Origin: Lachnospiraceae bacterium
Lineage (GTDB): Bacteria > Bacillota > Clostridia > Lachnospirales > Lachnospiraceae
Reading direction: 5' to 3'
DNA: 64,000 bases
Assembly (NCBI GenBank): GCA_017513125.1
Contig: JAFWDI010000001.1
Location: forward strand, 62,001-126,000
Shown here: one piece after another, positions 50,302-58,668 of the stretch
Position numbering within the stretch: position 1 is the stretch's first letter
Layout: every line of letters begins with the position of its first letter
Notes under the pieces: model-generated
What the model saw: the letters and a program-made list of their open reading frames with translations, nothing else
Database searches by the model: none
What the model was told of the DNA's origin: nothing
Translations under genes and position numbers: made by a program

Positions 50302-52563
50302 TCACAGCTCCTGCGGATCTTCCTCCGGCTCCGAGTAGAGCCGCAGGAACTCCCGAAGCCCGGTGAAGCGGCGGATCTCCGAGACATTGTCGATCATGTT
50401 CATGAACATCCGCTCGCTGCCCACGACACAGACGCAGGACTTCGCGCGCGTCACCGCAGTGTACAGGAGATTCCGGGTCATGAGCATCGCCGGTCCCGAC
50501 AGCAGAGGAAGCACGACCGCGGGGTATTCGCTGCCCTGCGACTTATGAATCGTAATCGCAAAAGCATGTTCGAGCTGGTCGGCGTTCTTAAACGGATAGA
50601 CCACGATGCGGCCCTCGTCGAACTCGACCTCGATCTCCTCGGAAAAGTGGTTGATGTCGCGGATAATGCCCATGTCGCCGTTAAACACGCCGGTCCCGAC
50701 GTCCACCGCGATCCCGTAGCGGTTCCGCACTTCCCACTCGGCCTGATAGTCGTTTTTGATCTGCATGATCTTGTCGCCGACGCGCAGTGTGCGGCCGCCG
50801 AAGACCGCCTCGGCCTTATCCCCCGAGGGCGGGTTCAGGTACTGCTGGAAGATCTTGTTCAGCCGCTCGACGCCGAGATTTCCCGCCCGCATCGGCGTCA
50901 TGACCTGGATCTCGTAGGGATCCGCATTCACGTAGCCGGGGAGCTTCTCCTTCACCAGCGTGATGCACGCGCTGATGATGCGGTCGGCCTCGCCTCGCTC
51001 GACGAACAGAAAGTCGCGGCTCTTCGCGCGCAGGTCGACGTGCCTGCCCCGGTTTATCTCATGCGCGTTCACGACGATGTCGGAGCCCTCCGACTGTCGG
51101 AAGATGCGCGAGAGCCTGCTCACATGAAAGACGTCCGCCTCGATCATGTCGCGGAGGACATTGCCCGGGCCCACCGAGGGCAGCTGGTCCACGTCGCCGA
51201 CGAATACGAGCCGCGCCCCGTAAGGCACCGCTTTCATCAGGGCGCTGAGCAGGAAGATATCGACCATCGAGGTCTCGTCAATGATGATCACGTCCGCCTC
51301 CAGCGGCCGATCCTCGTTCCGCGCAAAGAACATCCGCTCGCGGTTCTCGTCGCCCGGAACCCCGGACAGTTCGAGCATGCGGTGGACCGTCGACGCGTCA
51401 CGCCCGGTCGCCTCGGACATGCGCTTCGCAGCGCGCCCGGTCGGCGCCGCCAGCAGGATATCGAGCCCCTCGGCCTCGAACAGATCGAGCATGATCATGA
51501 TCGTCGTGGTCTTTCCGGTGCCGGGGCCGCCTGTCAGGATGCTCACGCCGTGCTTCACCGCAGCAAGCACCGCTTCTCTCTGCGCCGCGTCCAGTTCCAC
51601 GCCGCGCGCCCGCTCGAAACCGGCGATCCGCGCGGCATAGGCTTCCTCATCGATCCCGCAGACCTGATCCAGCTCCAGCAGCTTCCTCGCGGCTGCGGTC
51701 TCATGCCGGTGGATCTCCGCCCGGTAGACGAAGCGCCGTACCTCGGCGGTCTCTTCCTCTTCCTTCACGCGCACGACGATCCGGCGGTCGTAGACCAGAT
51801 CTTCGACCTGCTCCTCGACCATCTCCGGTGTCACCGCGAGCATCTCCGCGGCTTCTTCGATCAATGCCTCCATCGGCAGGCACGTATGTCCGTTCCCTTC
51901 CGCGATCGTCAGCGTGTAGACGATGCCCGACCGGATCCGGAACTCCGAATCCGCCCGGATGCCCACCTTCTCCGCGATCTCGTCGGCGGTCTTGAAGCCC
52001 ACGCCGAAAATATCGTCCGCCATGCGGTAGGGGTTTTCGCGGATCGTCGTGTAGATGCCGTCGCCGTAGGCGTCGTAGATCTTCTTCGCGAGTTTCGGGC
52101 TGATCCCGTACTGCTGGAGGAACATCATCGCGTCCCGCTGGTCCTTCTTCTCCGCGACCTGCGATCCGATGATCAGCGCTGTCCGCATCGAGATGCCCTT
52201 CACCTCGGCCAGGCGCTCGGGTTCCTGCTCGATCACGCGGATCGTGTCGTCCCCGAAGCGCTTCACGATGCGCAGCGCGAGAGCCTCGCCGATGCCCTTG
52301 ATCAGGCCGCTGCCCAGATACTTCGCAACCAGGATCGGATCGTCCGGGATCCGGTGCGTGTACGAGGAGACGTTCATCTGCTCGCCGTAGACCTTATGGA
52401 CGATGACCTGCCCGGTCGCCTCGATGTACTCGCCGGCGTCCACGTCGGGCAGGCGCCCCGTAAGGGTACGCTCGTCTCCGTCCACGTCGATCTCGATGAC
52501 CGAGTAGCCGCTCTCTTCGGACCGGAACACTATTCTTTCCACATAACCAGTCCAGGTCTCCAA
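50302..52563 (-). CDS. recD2: RecD2-type ATP-dependent DNA helicase
   Basis: 5'-3' superfamily 1B helicase that acts without RecBC. The 753-residue product starts with TTG 52561-52563 behind GGAGGAGAG. It has the N-terminal OB-like region (GYVERIVFRSEESGYSVIEI), helix-hairpin-helix segments, Walker A LTGGPGTGKTTT, motif II IIIDETSMVD, QLPSVGPGN, and the C-terminal AITIHKSQGSEYPAVVLPL and LLYTAVTRAK. Length is typical. 115 bases ahead of comF. Confidence 0.95.
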   Translation of the reverse strand: METWTGYVERIVFRSEESGYSVIEIDVDGDERTLTGRLPDVDAGEYIEATGQVIVHKVYGEQMNVSSYTHRIPDDPILVAKYLGSGLIKGIGEALALRIVKRFGDDTIRVIEQEPERLAEVKGISMRTALIIGSQVAEKKDQRDAMMFLQQYGISPKLAKKIYDAYGDGIYTTIRENPYRMADDIFGVGFKTADEIAEKVGIRADSEFRIRSGIVYTLTIAEGNGHTCLPMEALIEEAAEMLAVTPEMVEEQVEDLVYDRRIVVRVKEEEETAEVRRFVYRAEIHRHETAAARKLLELDQVCGIDEEAYAARIAGFERARGVELDAAQREAVLAAVKHGVSILTGGPGTGKTTTIMIMLDLFEAEGLDILLAAPTGRAAKRMSEATGRDASTVHRMLELSGVPGDENRERMFFARNEDRPLEADVIIIDETSMVDIFLLSALMKAVPYGARLVFVGDVDQLPSVGPGNVLRDMIEADVFHVSRLSRIFRQSEGSDIVVNAHEINRGRHVDLRAKSRDFLFVERGEADRIISACITLVKEKLPGYVNADPYEIQVMTPMRAGNLGVERLNKIFQQYLNPPSGDKAEAVFGGRTLRVGDKIMQIKNDYQAEWEVRNRYGIAVDVGTGVFNGDMGIIRDINHFSEEIEVEFDEGRIVVYPFKNADQLEHAFAITIHKSQGSEYPAVVLPLLSGPAMLMTRNLLYTAVTRAKSCVCVVGSERMFMNMIDNVSEIRRFTGLREFLRLYSEPEEDPQEL

Positions 52564-52661
52564 ACTCTCTCCTCCGCGGACAATGACAGCGTATCCGCAC
52601 GCCGGCCCTTCCGGCCGGACGCCGGACCGCGCCGGCTCATCCGCCGCATGGTGTAAAAGAA

Positions 52662-52687
52662 GCTCCCGTCACAAACATGACGGGAGC
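52662..52687 (-). terminator. Terminator after mreB
   Basis: GCTCCCGTCA/TGACGGGAGC (52662-52671, 52678-52687), 6-base loop, followed on the minus strand by TTCTTTTAC. Separates mreB from recD2. Confidence 0.78.
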
Positions 52688-52741
52688 AGGAAAACTTCAG
52701 GTACGGGGCACGGCCGAAAGGGCCATGCCGGCGCCGCAGAC

Positions 52742-53728
52742 TTATCTGCGGTTCTGGAACTCGATGAATCGGCCGGTACCGATGGCCACCGCGGTCATGG
52801 GATCGTCGGCGATCATCGTGTTGATGCCGGTGCGCTCCTGGATCAGCTGGTCCAGGCCGCCCAGCAGGCTGCCGCCGCCGGTCATCACGATGCCGCGGTC
52901 GAACACGTCCGCCGCGAGTTCCGGCGGGGTGCGCTCGAGGACGTTCCGGATCTCGTCGATGATCGTCATCGCCGGCTCGCGCAGCGCCTCCAGAGTCTCC
53001 TCGCTCGTCACGGAGATCGTCTTCGGCAGACCGGTAACGAGGTTGCGGCCCTTTACATCCATCGCCAGCGTCTCGGGGCGCTTATACGCGCAGCCGATCT
53101 CGATCTTAATGTTCTCAGCCGTGCGCTCGCCGATCAGCAGGTTATGCTTCTTACGCATATAGCGCACGATGGCCTCATCGAAGTCATCGCCCGCGATCTT
53201 CACGGACGCGCTCGTGACGGTGCCGCCCAGCGAGAGCACCGCGATATCGCTGGTGCCGCCGCCGATGTCGACGATCATGTTTCCGAAAGGCTTATAGATG
53301 TCGATGCCCGCGCCGATCGCAGCCGCGACGGGCTCCTCGATGATCGCCACTTCGCGGGCGCCGGCCTGGTAGGTCGCGTCCTCGACGGCCTTCTTCTCGA
53401 CTTCGGTCGCGCCGCTCGGGATGCAGACCGCAATGCGGGGCTTCCGGAAGCTCTTTCCGCCCATCGCCTTCTCGATGAAGAACTTCAGCATGCGCTCGGT
53501 CACCTGGTAATCCGAGATGACGCCCTGGCGCAGCGGACGGACGGCCACGATGTTTCCGGGGGTACGCCCGATCATCAGGCGCGCCTCCTCACCGATGGCG
53601 CGGATCTGGTTCGTGTCGCGGTCGAAGGCCACCACCGAGGGCTCCTTCAGCACGACGCCTCTTCCCTTTATATAGACCAGGACGCTCGCGGTACCCAGGT
53701 CAATGCCGATATCATTAGAAAAAACCAT
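52742..53728 (-). CDS. mreB: Actin-like cell-shape protein MreB/Mbl
   Basis: Bacterial actin that directs rod-shaped wall growth. The 328-residue product has the phosphate-1 loop NDIGIDLGTASVLVY, VAVCIPSGATEVEKKAV-like (RIAVCIPSG), phosphate-2 IVDIGGGTSDIAVLSLGG and the adenosine motif VMTGGGSLLGGLDQLI. Length is slightly short but normal for the Mbl branch. GGAGG ahead of the ATG. No mreC or mreD follow, so it may be the solitary Mbl-type paralogue. Confidence 0.95.
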   Translation of the reverse strand: MVFSNDIGIDLGTASVLVYIKGRGVVLKEPSVVAFDRDTNQIRAIGEEARLMIGRTPGNIVAVRPLRQGVISDYQVTERMLKFFIEKAMGGKSFRKPRIAVCIPSGATEVEKKAVEDATYQAGAREVAIIEEPVAAAIGAGIDIYKPFGNMIVDIGGGTSDIAVLSLGGTVTSASVKIAGDDFDEAIVRYMRKKHNLLIGERTAENIKIEIGCAYKRPETLAMDVKGRNLVTGLPKTISVTSEETLEALREPAMTIIDEIRNVLERTPPELAADVFDRGIVMTGGGSLLGGLDQLIQERTGINTMIADDPMTAVAIGTGRFIEFQNRR

Positions 53729-53781
53729 GATTCCTCCGAATGGTCAAAAATATATTCTCACAGGCAATTTCACGCCTGTTT

Positions 53782-53810
53782 ATTCTATCGCAAAACGCGG
53801 GCTTTTGAAA
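53782..53810 (-). promoter_or_regulatory. Promoter for mreB
   Basis: Minus-strand TTTCAA (53805-53810) and TAGAAT (53782-53787) are 17 bases apart, 54 bases ahead of the start codon. The -10 is good, the -35 weak. The remaining part of the gap to 53956 shows no gene. Confidence 0.5.
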
Positions 53811-53956
53811 TAGCCAATGGCCTTTCACAACCTAAAGAAACTGTAAAAAAAGTCGGACCATAATGCTAACAGACATCACAACTTTCTGTCAAGCGGGCGG
53901 TTTCGCCGGAGAACTCTGCGTGAAACACACTGACAGCGGCCTCTCCGGCCCGTAAA

Positions 53957-53980
53957 GAGGCCCGCGCGAACGCGGGCCTC
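53957..53980 (-). terminator. Terminator of the DUF169 redox operon
   Basis: GAGGCCCGCG/CGCGGGCCTC (53957-53966, 53971-53980) with a CGAA loop, followed on the minus strand by TTTAC. Located 30 bases after the reductase stop. Confidence 0.8.
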
Positions 53981-54010
53981 AGGAAAATCACGGTGTCGGG
54001 AACGATCACG

Positions 54011-55657
54011 TCATCCCTCGTCCACCCACATCCAGTGGGCGCAGAAACCGCCCGTGACATTCTTTGCGTCAAAGCCGTTCTGCGAAAGAATATTACAGGC
54101 GTTCCAGGCGCGGCCGCCGACCCAGCAGCTGACCAGGTACTTCTTCGACTTGTCCAGCTCGCCCATGCGCGCGCGGAGTTCGTCGAGCGGGATATTGATC
54201 GCACCCTCGAAATGTCCGTCCTCGAACTCTTCGACCGTGCGCACGTCGAGGATGACCGTGTCGGGATCCTCCGCGGCCTGCGCGAGCGCATCCTGCGCCG
54301 TGATCAGCCGCTCCTCGCCGCGCAGCGAGTTCGACGCGACCATACCCAGAAGGATGACCGGATCCTTCGCGGAGCCGTAAGGCGGCGCATAGCACAGATC
54401 CAGGTTCTCCAGGTCGAAGACCGTCAGGCCGCCCATGATCGCGGTGGCGATCACGTCGATCCGCTTATCCACGCCGTGCCAGCCGATGCCCTGGCAGCCC
54501 AGGATCTTTCCGGTGGACTTCTCATAGATCAGCTTCAGGATCAGGGTCGCCGCGGTGGGGTAATAGCTGGCATTGCTCGCCGAAGGCAGCCAGACCACCT
54601 CGTAATCGCGCTCCTGCGCCTTCGCCTCCTTCTCGATCATGCCGGTCTTCGCGACGCACAGGGCTCCGGTCTTAATGATGGTCGTGCCCACGACGCCGCG
54701 GAAGGTCATGTGTCTGCCGCAGGCGTTCGCGCCCGCGATGCGGCCCTGCTTATTCGCGGTGCCCGCGAGCGAGTTGCGGATCTTCTTTCCGGAGACCAGG
54801 TTCACGGACTCGACGATGTCTCCCGCCGCGAACACGTCGGGCAGGTTCGTGCGCATGCACCCGTCGACCTCGATGCCGCCTGCCGGGCCCATCTTCACGC
54901 CCGCGTCCTTCGCGAGCTGCAGTCTGGGCCGGACGCCCACTGCCATGATGACCATGTCGGTGTCCAGAACGCTGCCGTCGGACAGCACCGCCTGCTCGGC
55001 CTTTCCGCTGCCCTTCACCTCCGAAAGGCCCACGCCGATTCGGACCTTCACGCCGCGCGTCTCCAGATGGCGCTCCAGCGGCGGAGAGAACTCCGGATCC
55101 AGGATCGACAGCAGCTGCGGTGCGAACTCCACGAGCGTGGTATCCACGCCCCTCTGCGCCAGCTCGTCCGCGGTCTCGAGGCCGATAAAGCCTCCGCCCA
55201 CGACGACGGCTTTCTTCGCGCCCGCGCCGAGAGCGGCCATGATCTTATCCACGTCCGGGACGGTGAAGACATTGTACACGCCGGGAAGATCATTTCCGGG
55301 GATCGGCGGGTTCACCGGCTCGCCGCCCGTGGCCAGCACCAGTTTATCGTACGTCTCCTCGAACGGTCCCGCGGGGCTCTCGCCGCGCACGACCTTCTTC
55401 TCCGGGTCGAACGACGTCACTTTATGGAACAGGCGCACGTCAATGTTATAGCGCGACTTGAACATTTCCGGGGAAACCAGGATCAGGTTCTCGCGCTCCG
55501 GGATGGTCCCGCCCACATAGTAGGGCAGGCCGCAGTTCGCGAACGAGACATACTCGCCCTGCTCGAGAATGATGATCTCGGCATTTTCATCCGTGCGCCG
55601 TGCCTTCGCGGCAGCGCCCGCTCCGGCGGCCACGCCGCCGATAACTACTATTTTCAT
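54011..55657 (-). CDS. CoA-disulfide reductase with C-terminal rhodanese domain
   Basis: Flavoprotein of the CoADR-Rhd/Nsr type, known to reduce CoA disulfides, CoA persulfide or polysulfide with NAD(P)H. The 548-residue product has FAD-binding VVIGGVAAGAGAAAKARR, the active Cys42 in SFANCGLPYYVGG, the NAD-binding VVGGGFIGLETADELA, VFAAGDI, and after about residue 450 a rhodanese domain with LDVRTVEEFEDGHFEGAINI and the sulfur-carrying Cys511 in SCWVGGRA. Both active cysteines are present. Last gene of a five-gene operon with DUF169 and C_GCAxxG_C_C genes. Confidence 0.92.
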   Translation of the reverse strand: MKIVVIGGVAAGAGAAAKARRTDENAEIIILEQGEYVSFANCGLPYYVGGTIPERENLILVSPEMFKSRYNIDVRLFHKVTSFDPEKKVVRGESPAGPFEETYDKLVLATGGEPVNPPIPGNDLPGVYNVFTVPDVDKIMAALGAGAKKAVVVGGGFIGLETADELAQRGVDTTLVEFAPQLLSILDPEFSPPLERHLETRGVKVRIGVGLSEVKGSGKAEQAVLSDGSVLDTDMVIMAVGVRPRLQLAKDAGVKMGPAGGIEVDGCMRTNLPDVFAAGDIVESVNLVSGKKIRNSLAGTANKQGRIAGANACGRHMTFRGVVGTTIIKTGALCVAKTGMIEKEAKAQERDYEVVWLPSASNASYYPTAATLILKLIYEKSTGKILGCQGIGWHGVDKRIDVIATAIMGGLTVFDLENLDLCYAPPYGSAKDPVILLGMVASNSLRGEERLITAQDALAQAAEDPDTVILDVRTVEEFEDGHFEGAINIPLDELRARMGELDKSKKYLVSCWVGGRAWNACNILSQNGFDAKNVTGGFCAHWMWVDEG

Positions 55658-55730
55658 AGGTTATACCTCTCCATACAACCCTCCGCGCGGAAGGCCCGCG
55701 CGGAGGTCCATTATGACAGTACGGTTCCGA

Positions 55731-56543
55731 TCAGTGTTCCCAGACCTCGCTCTCGTCCAGGCCCCAGATCCGGTAAAGCTCATTATAGAACGGCGGGCGG
55801 GCGAAGTTATACTTCATGATCAGCTTCATGCCCTTATAGCCCACGGTGCGGCCGTCGATCAGGCGGCAGCCGGTCATCAGCTCGTCGAGCTTTGCCGGCG
55901 GCACGGACAGGATGATCTCGTTCTTATCCGACAGCGCGCGCTCCTGATCGCCCGGATCCGGGATCGTGATGCGGTACTCCTGGTTCAGATACGCTTCCAC
56001 GATCGAGTGGATGCAGGAGTCGATCGCGTCGAAGGAGGTCTCCAGCATCTTGCCGGTCTGGCTCTTGATGCCCCAGATCATGAAGCGGAGCTGGAAGTTG
56101 TTATCACAGTTGATCAGGATCATATCCGGCTCGAACTGCGCGTCCTGCATCGGGGCGATCAGCAGGCCCTTGTACTTGTTCGCGGGCAGCTTCGGGAACT
56201 TCGCGAAGAACGCTCTCGCGGCATCCATGTCCGCGATGCCCAGAGCGCCCGCCACGATCTCGAACGACTCCATGCCGGGCTCGCACTCCACATGGCCCAG
56301 GCCGATCAGCGGGTTCCAGCACCAGTGATCTTCCTTCACGATATAGACGGTCTTTCCCTCGCGCTTCGTCAGGGCAATGGCCTGGCACAGAGCCATGTGC
56401 TCGCCTCTCTCGCGCGGACGGTACGCGTCCTCGGGAACGATCGACTCATCCTCGACGAATTTATACGCCTGGATGTTCAGGGTCAGGTCCATCAGTTCCT
56501 TCAGTTCCTTCGCATAAGCATGCATTTTTTCGATATCAAACAT
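55731..56543 (-). CDS. DUF169 family protein, second copy
   Basis: Unknown function. The 270-residue product is a paralogue of the one at 57663; shared blocks include ERGEHMALCQAIALTKREGK, KEDHWCWNPLIGLG, AQFEPDMILINCDN, SGKML-like TGKMLE, DSCIHS and IPDPGDQERALSDKNEI. The conserved Cys residues (MxxCQ, EDHWC, DSCxHS) point to a metal or thiol role. Good AAGGGAGA site. Between the C_GCAxxG_C_C gene and the CoA-disulfide reductase. Confidence 0.88.
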   Translation of the reverse strand: MFDIEKMHAYAKELKELMDLTLNIQAYKFVEDESIVPEDAYRPRERGEHMALCQAIALTKREGKTVYIVKEDHWCWNPLIGLGHVECEPGMESFEIVAGALGIADMDAARAFFAKFPKLPANKYKGLLIAPMQDAQFEPDMILINCDNNFQLRFMIWGIKSQTGKMLETSFDAIDSCIHSIVEAYLNQEYRITIPDPGDQERALSDKNEIILSVPPAKLDELMTGCRLIDGRTVGYKGMKLIMKYNFARPPFYNELYRIWGLDESEVWEH

Positions 56544-56624
56544 TTCTGTCTCCCTTCTTAATATGCGCCTCTGCGGCGCCGGTCTCCGCGTTTCGCCGGC
56601 CGGTCAATGCCGGCCGCCGCGCTT

Positions 56625-57128
56625 TTACTCATCCTCCAGCAGCATCTCCGCCGCCAGTCTCGTCGCCGTCGCCACGGTCTCCGCGCACTTCTCGACGTGG
56701 CCGGGCAAGGTCAGGAACTCCTGCGCCTCGGCGTCGTCCAGAAGGTTATACGAACGGCCGAACAGCTTCTCGTGCACCTTCGGGCACATGATCGAGCCCA
56801 TCTCGGCGATGAACTTATCCCGGTACATCGAGAAATGCATCGCGGTCTTCCCGAAGGCCTCGTCGTCCTGCAGCTCTTCCTCGATCGTCGAGTTATACTT
56901 CAGGCCGACCGCCAGCAGGCCGCAGCAGTAGGCTCCGCAGCTGCCCGAGGCGCTGCCGGTGCCGCCGCACAGGGACGCGCTGGCCTTGATCATCTCGTCC
57001 GGGATCCAGTCAAAATACGACTTCAGACCCACCAGCGTACTGCGCGAGCAGACGTCGTCGCGGATCTGCGCCTTTACGCCCTCCTCCACGCATTTGTCGA
57101 TAATGGCTTTCTTTTCTTCCTGTGTCAT
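56625..57128 (-). CDS. C_GCAxxG_C_C family redox-type protein
   Basis: Small protein of a family named for its Cys pattern. The 167-residue product has ASLCGGTGSASGSCGAYCCG (Cys54, 64, 68, 69) plus Cys13 and Cys27 and further Cys near 115 and in HVEKCAE. The family is thought to be redox-active or metal-binding, often beside oxidoreductases; the reaction is unknown. AGGAGGAGAT site ahead of the ATG. Third gene of the operon. Confidence 0.9.
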   Translation of the reverse strand: MTQEEKKAIIDKCVEEGVKAQIRDDVCSRSTLVGLKSYFDWIPDEMIKASASLCGGTGSASGSCGAYCCGLLAVGLKYNSTIEEELQDDEAFGKTAMHFSMYRDKFIAEMGSIMCPKVHEKLFGRSYNLLDDAEAQEFLTLPGHVEKCAETVATATRLAAEMLLEDE

Positions 57129-57176
57129 ATGATCTCCTCCTTATCCGTTCCGGCCCCTCTCCGGCCGTATTCCTGT

Positions 57177-57617
57177 TCAGATCTCGTCGTGCAGATGCTC
57201 GAAGACGCGGTCGAGAAGCTCGAACAGCTTCACCCGCTCCTCCGGCGACAGCACATGTTCCATCCGGCGGTCATACTCATGCCGCACGGCCACGAGCCCG
57301 TCGTAAAGGCCTTCGCCTTTCGGGGTCATGTAGACGTTCTTCACGCGGCGGTCGGTCCCGTCGAACGCATAGTCGAGCAGGCCCTTATCCTTCATGCGGC
57401 TTAAGATTCCGCTCACAGCCTGGTGGGACGTGTCGAGGATGTTCTCGATCTCGCTCTGGGAGCATTTCCCTCCGTGCTCGCAGATATACAGGATAATGCG
57501 CCCCTGCGCGAACGTGAGGCCCTGCGGAGCCACGGCCTGGTTCGCCATGCGCTCGACCTCGTCCACGACGCGTCTCATCTTAAAACCCAGGACTTCCTGT
57601 TCTTCCAGCCGTTCCAT
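57177..57617 (-). CDS. MarR-family regulator in the DUF169 operon
   Basis: Winged-helix regulator, 146 residues: GLTFAQGRIILYICEHGGKC, SQSEIENILDTSHQAVSGIL recognition helix, MKDKGLLDYAFDGTDRRVKN wing. Cys52 is in the DNA-binding half and no other Cys is present, so a thiol switch is possible but unproven. GGAGGTGATC site. Second gene, between the first DUF169 gene and the C_GCAxxG_C_C gene, and the probable controller of the operon. Confidence 0.9.
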   Translation of the reverse strand: MERLEEQEVLGFKMRRVVDEVERMANQAVAPQGLTFAQGRIILYICEHGGKCSQSEIENILDTSHQAVSGILSRMKDKGLLDYAFDGTDRRVKNVYMTPKGEGLYDGLVAVRHEYDRRMEHVLSPEERVKLFELLDRVFEHLHDEI

Positions 57618-57662
57618 AGATCACCTCCAGCCGAAGTCTTCGTCCGCGGCCGACGGTCTCCG

Positions 57663-58472
57663 TCAGGATTTCGTCCAGACGTCTCCCGTGGCGAGGCCCC
57701 AGCCCTCGAACATCTCGTTATAGAACACCGGACGCGGGAAGTCATACCACATGGACATGCTCATCTCCTGATAGCCGAAGTTCACATTCGCCAGGAACTG
57801 CAGCACTTCGACGATCTCGGAGACTTTCTCCGCGCGCATCGTGAACATGACTTCGTCCTCGTCCGTCAGGGCGCGCTCATACTCGCCCGGATCCGGGAAG
57901 GTGATGTTGAAATCCTGGCCGTTCAGGACGGGGATGGACGAATGCACGCACGAATCGACCGGGTCCAGTTTCAGTTCCAGCATCTTTCCGGAGTGGAACT
58001 TCGCGGCCATCTGCAGGCTGCGGATCTGGCCCGGACGGCAGTAGACCGTCACGAGGTCGGGCTCGAACTGGCAGCTCCTGAGCGGAGCGATCGTGAAGCC
58101 GATGATGCCTTCTTCCTTCAGTCTGGGATACTCGTTCTTAAAGTATTCGATGCTCTTCTGGCGGTCGTCCACGAAGAACTTGTCTCCGTACTTCTCCGCG
58201 TCGCCCTCCTTCAGCGGGCAGATGCCGAACGACACCAGCGGCCACACGCACCAGTGATCTTCCTTCAGCATCGTGATCGCCTGGCGGTCGCGCCGCACGG
58301 CGGCGTAAGCCTGGCACATGGCCATATGCTGGCCGCGGTCCGCGAACGGACGCCAGCTGTTCTCCGGAATCGGATCTCCCTCACGCAGCAGCTTAAACGC
58401 GATGGGCGAATACCGCAGCAGGAGCAGACGCTCAAGCTTCGTACCGAGTTCGTTATATTCCTGTACCGTCAT
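57663..58472 (-). CDS. DUF169 family protein, first copy
   Basis: Unknown function; 269 residues, first gene of the operon behind AAAGGAGATC. Shares with its paralogue at 55731 the blocks RGQHMAMCQAYAAVRRDRQ, KEDHWCVWPLVSFGI, CQFEPDLVTVYCRPGQ, SGKMLELKLDPVDSCVHS and FPDPGEYERALTDEDEV. Divergence is considerable, so the duplication is old and the two may form a heteromer or act on different ligands. Confidence 0.88.
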   Translation of the reverse strand: MTVQEYNELGTKLERLLLLRYSPIAFKLLREGDPIPENSWRPFADRGQHMAMCQAYAAVRRDRQAITMLKEDHWCVWPLVSFGICPLKEGDAEKYGDKFFVDDRQKSIEYFKNEYPRLKEEGIIGFTIAPLRSCQFEPDLVTVYCRPGQIRSLQMAAKFHSGKMLELKLDPVDSCVHSSIPVLNGQDFNITFPDPGEYERALTDEDEVMFTMRAEKVSEIVEVLQFLANVNFGYQEMSMSMWYDFPRPVFYNEMFEGWGLATGDVWTKS

Positions 58473-58565
58473 GATGATCTCCTTTCAGGCTGTACAGCCC
58501 TGTAGATGAAGCGCCCGCGACCGGGCAATGCCGCCTGTCCGGCAGTCTTCCGTGCGCCCGGGAAT

Positions 58566-58613
58566 CAAAAAAGGCAACACGTTACATTTCTGTAATCAGT
58601 GTATGCCTTTTTC
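58566..58613 (-). terminator. Possible terminator after the LtaS-like gene
   Basis: AAAAAAGGC and ACAC (58567-58580) can pair with GTGT and GCCTTTTT (58600-58612) around the TTACA/TGTAA core, giving a long imperfect hairpin with A and T flanks. It may end transcription from the LtaS-like gene, but it overlaps the promoter of the next operon. Confidence 0.4.
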
Positions 58614-58626
58614 GCATTCAGGTCAA
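58582..58626 (-). promoter_or_regulatory. Promoter and probable MarR operator of the DUF169 operon
   Basis: Minus-strand TTGACC (58621-58626) and TACACT (58598-58603) are 17 bases apart. Directly downstream at the expected transcription start lies TTACA-TTTC-TGTAA (58582-58595), a perfect inverted repeat. A dimeric MarR bound there would block initiation. Confidence 0.7.
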
Positions 58627-58668
58627 TATTCATTTCCGGGCCGCACAGGCCCGAAGCCCGCAGCGCGG

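Noticed and set aside
50545-52656. A 703-codon open frame on the plus strand
   Set aside because: Antisense to recD2, which shows all helicase motifs; the plus frame has none.
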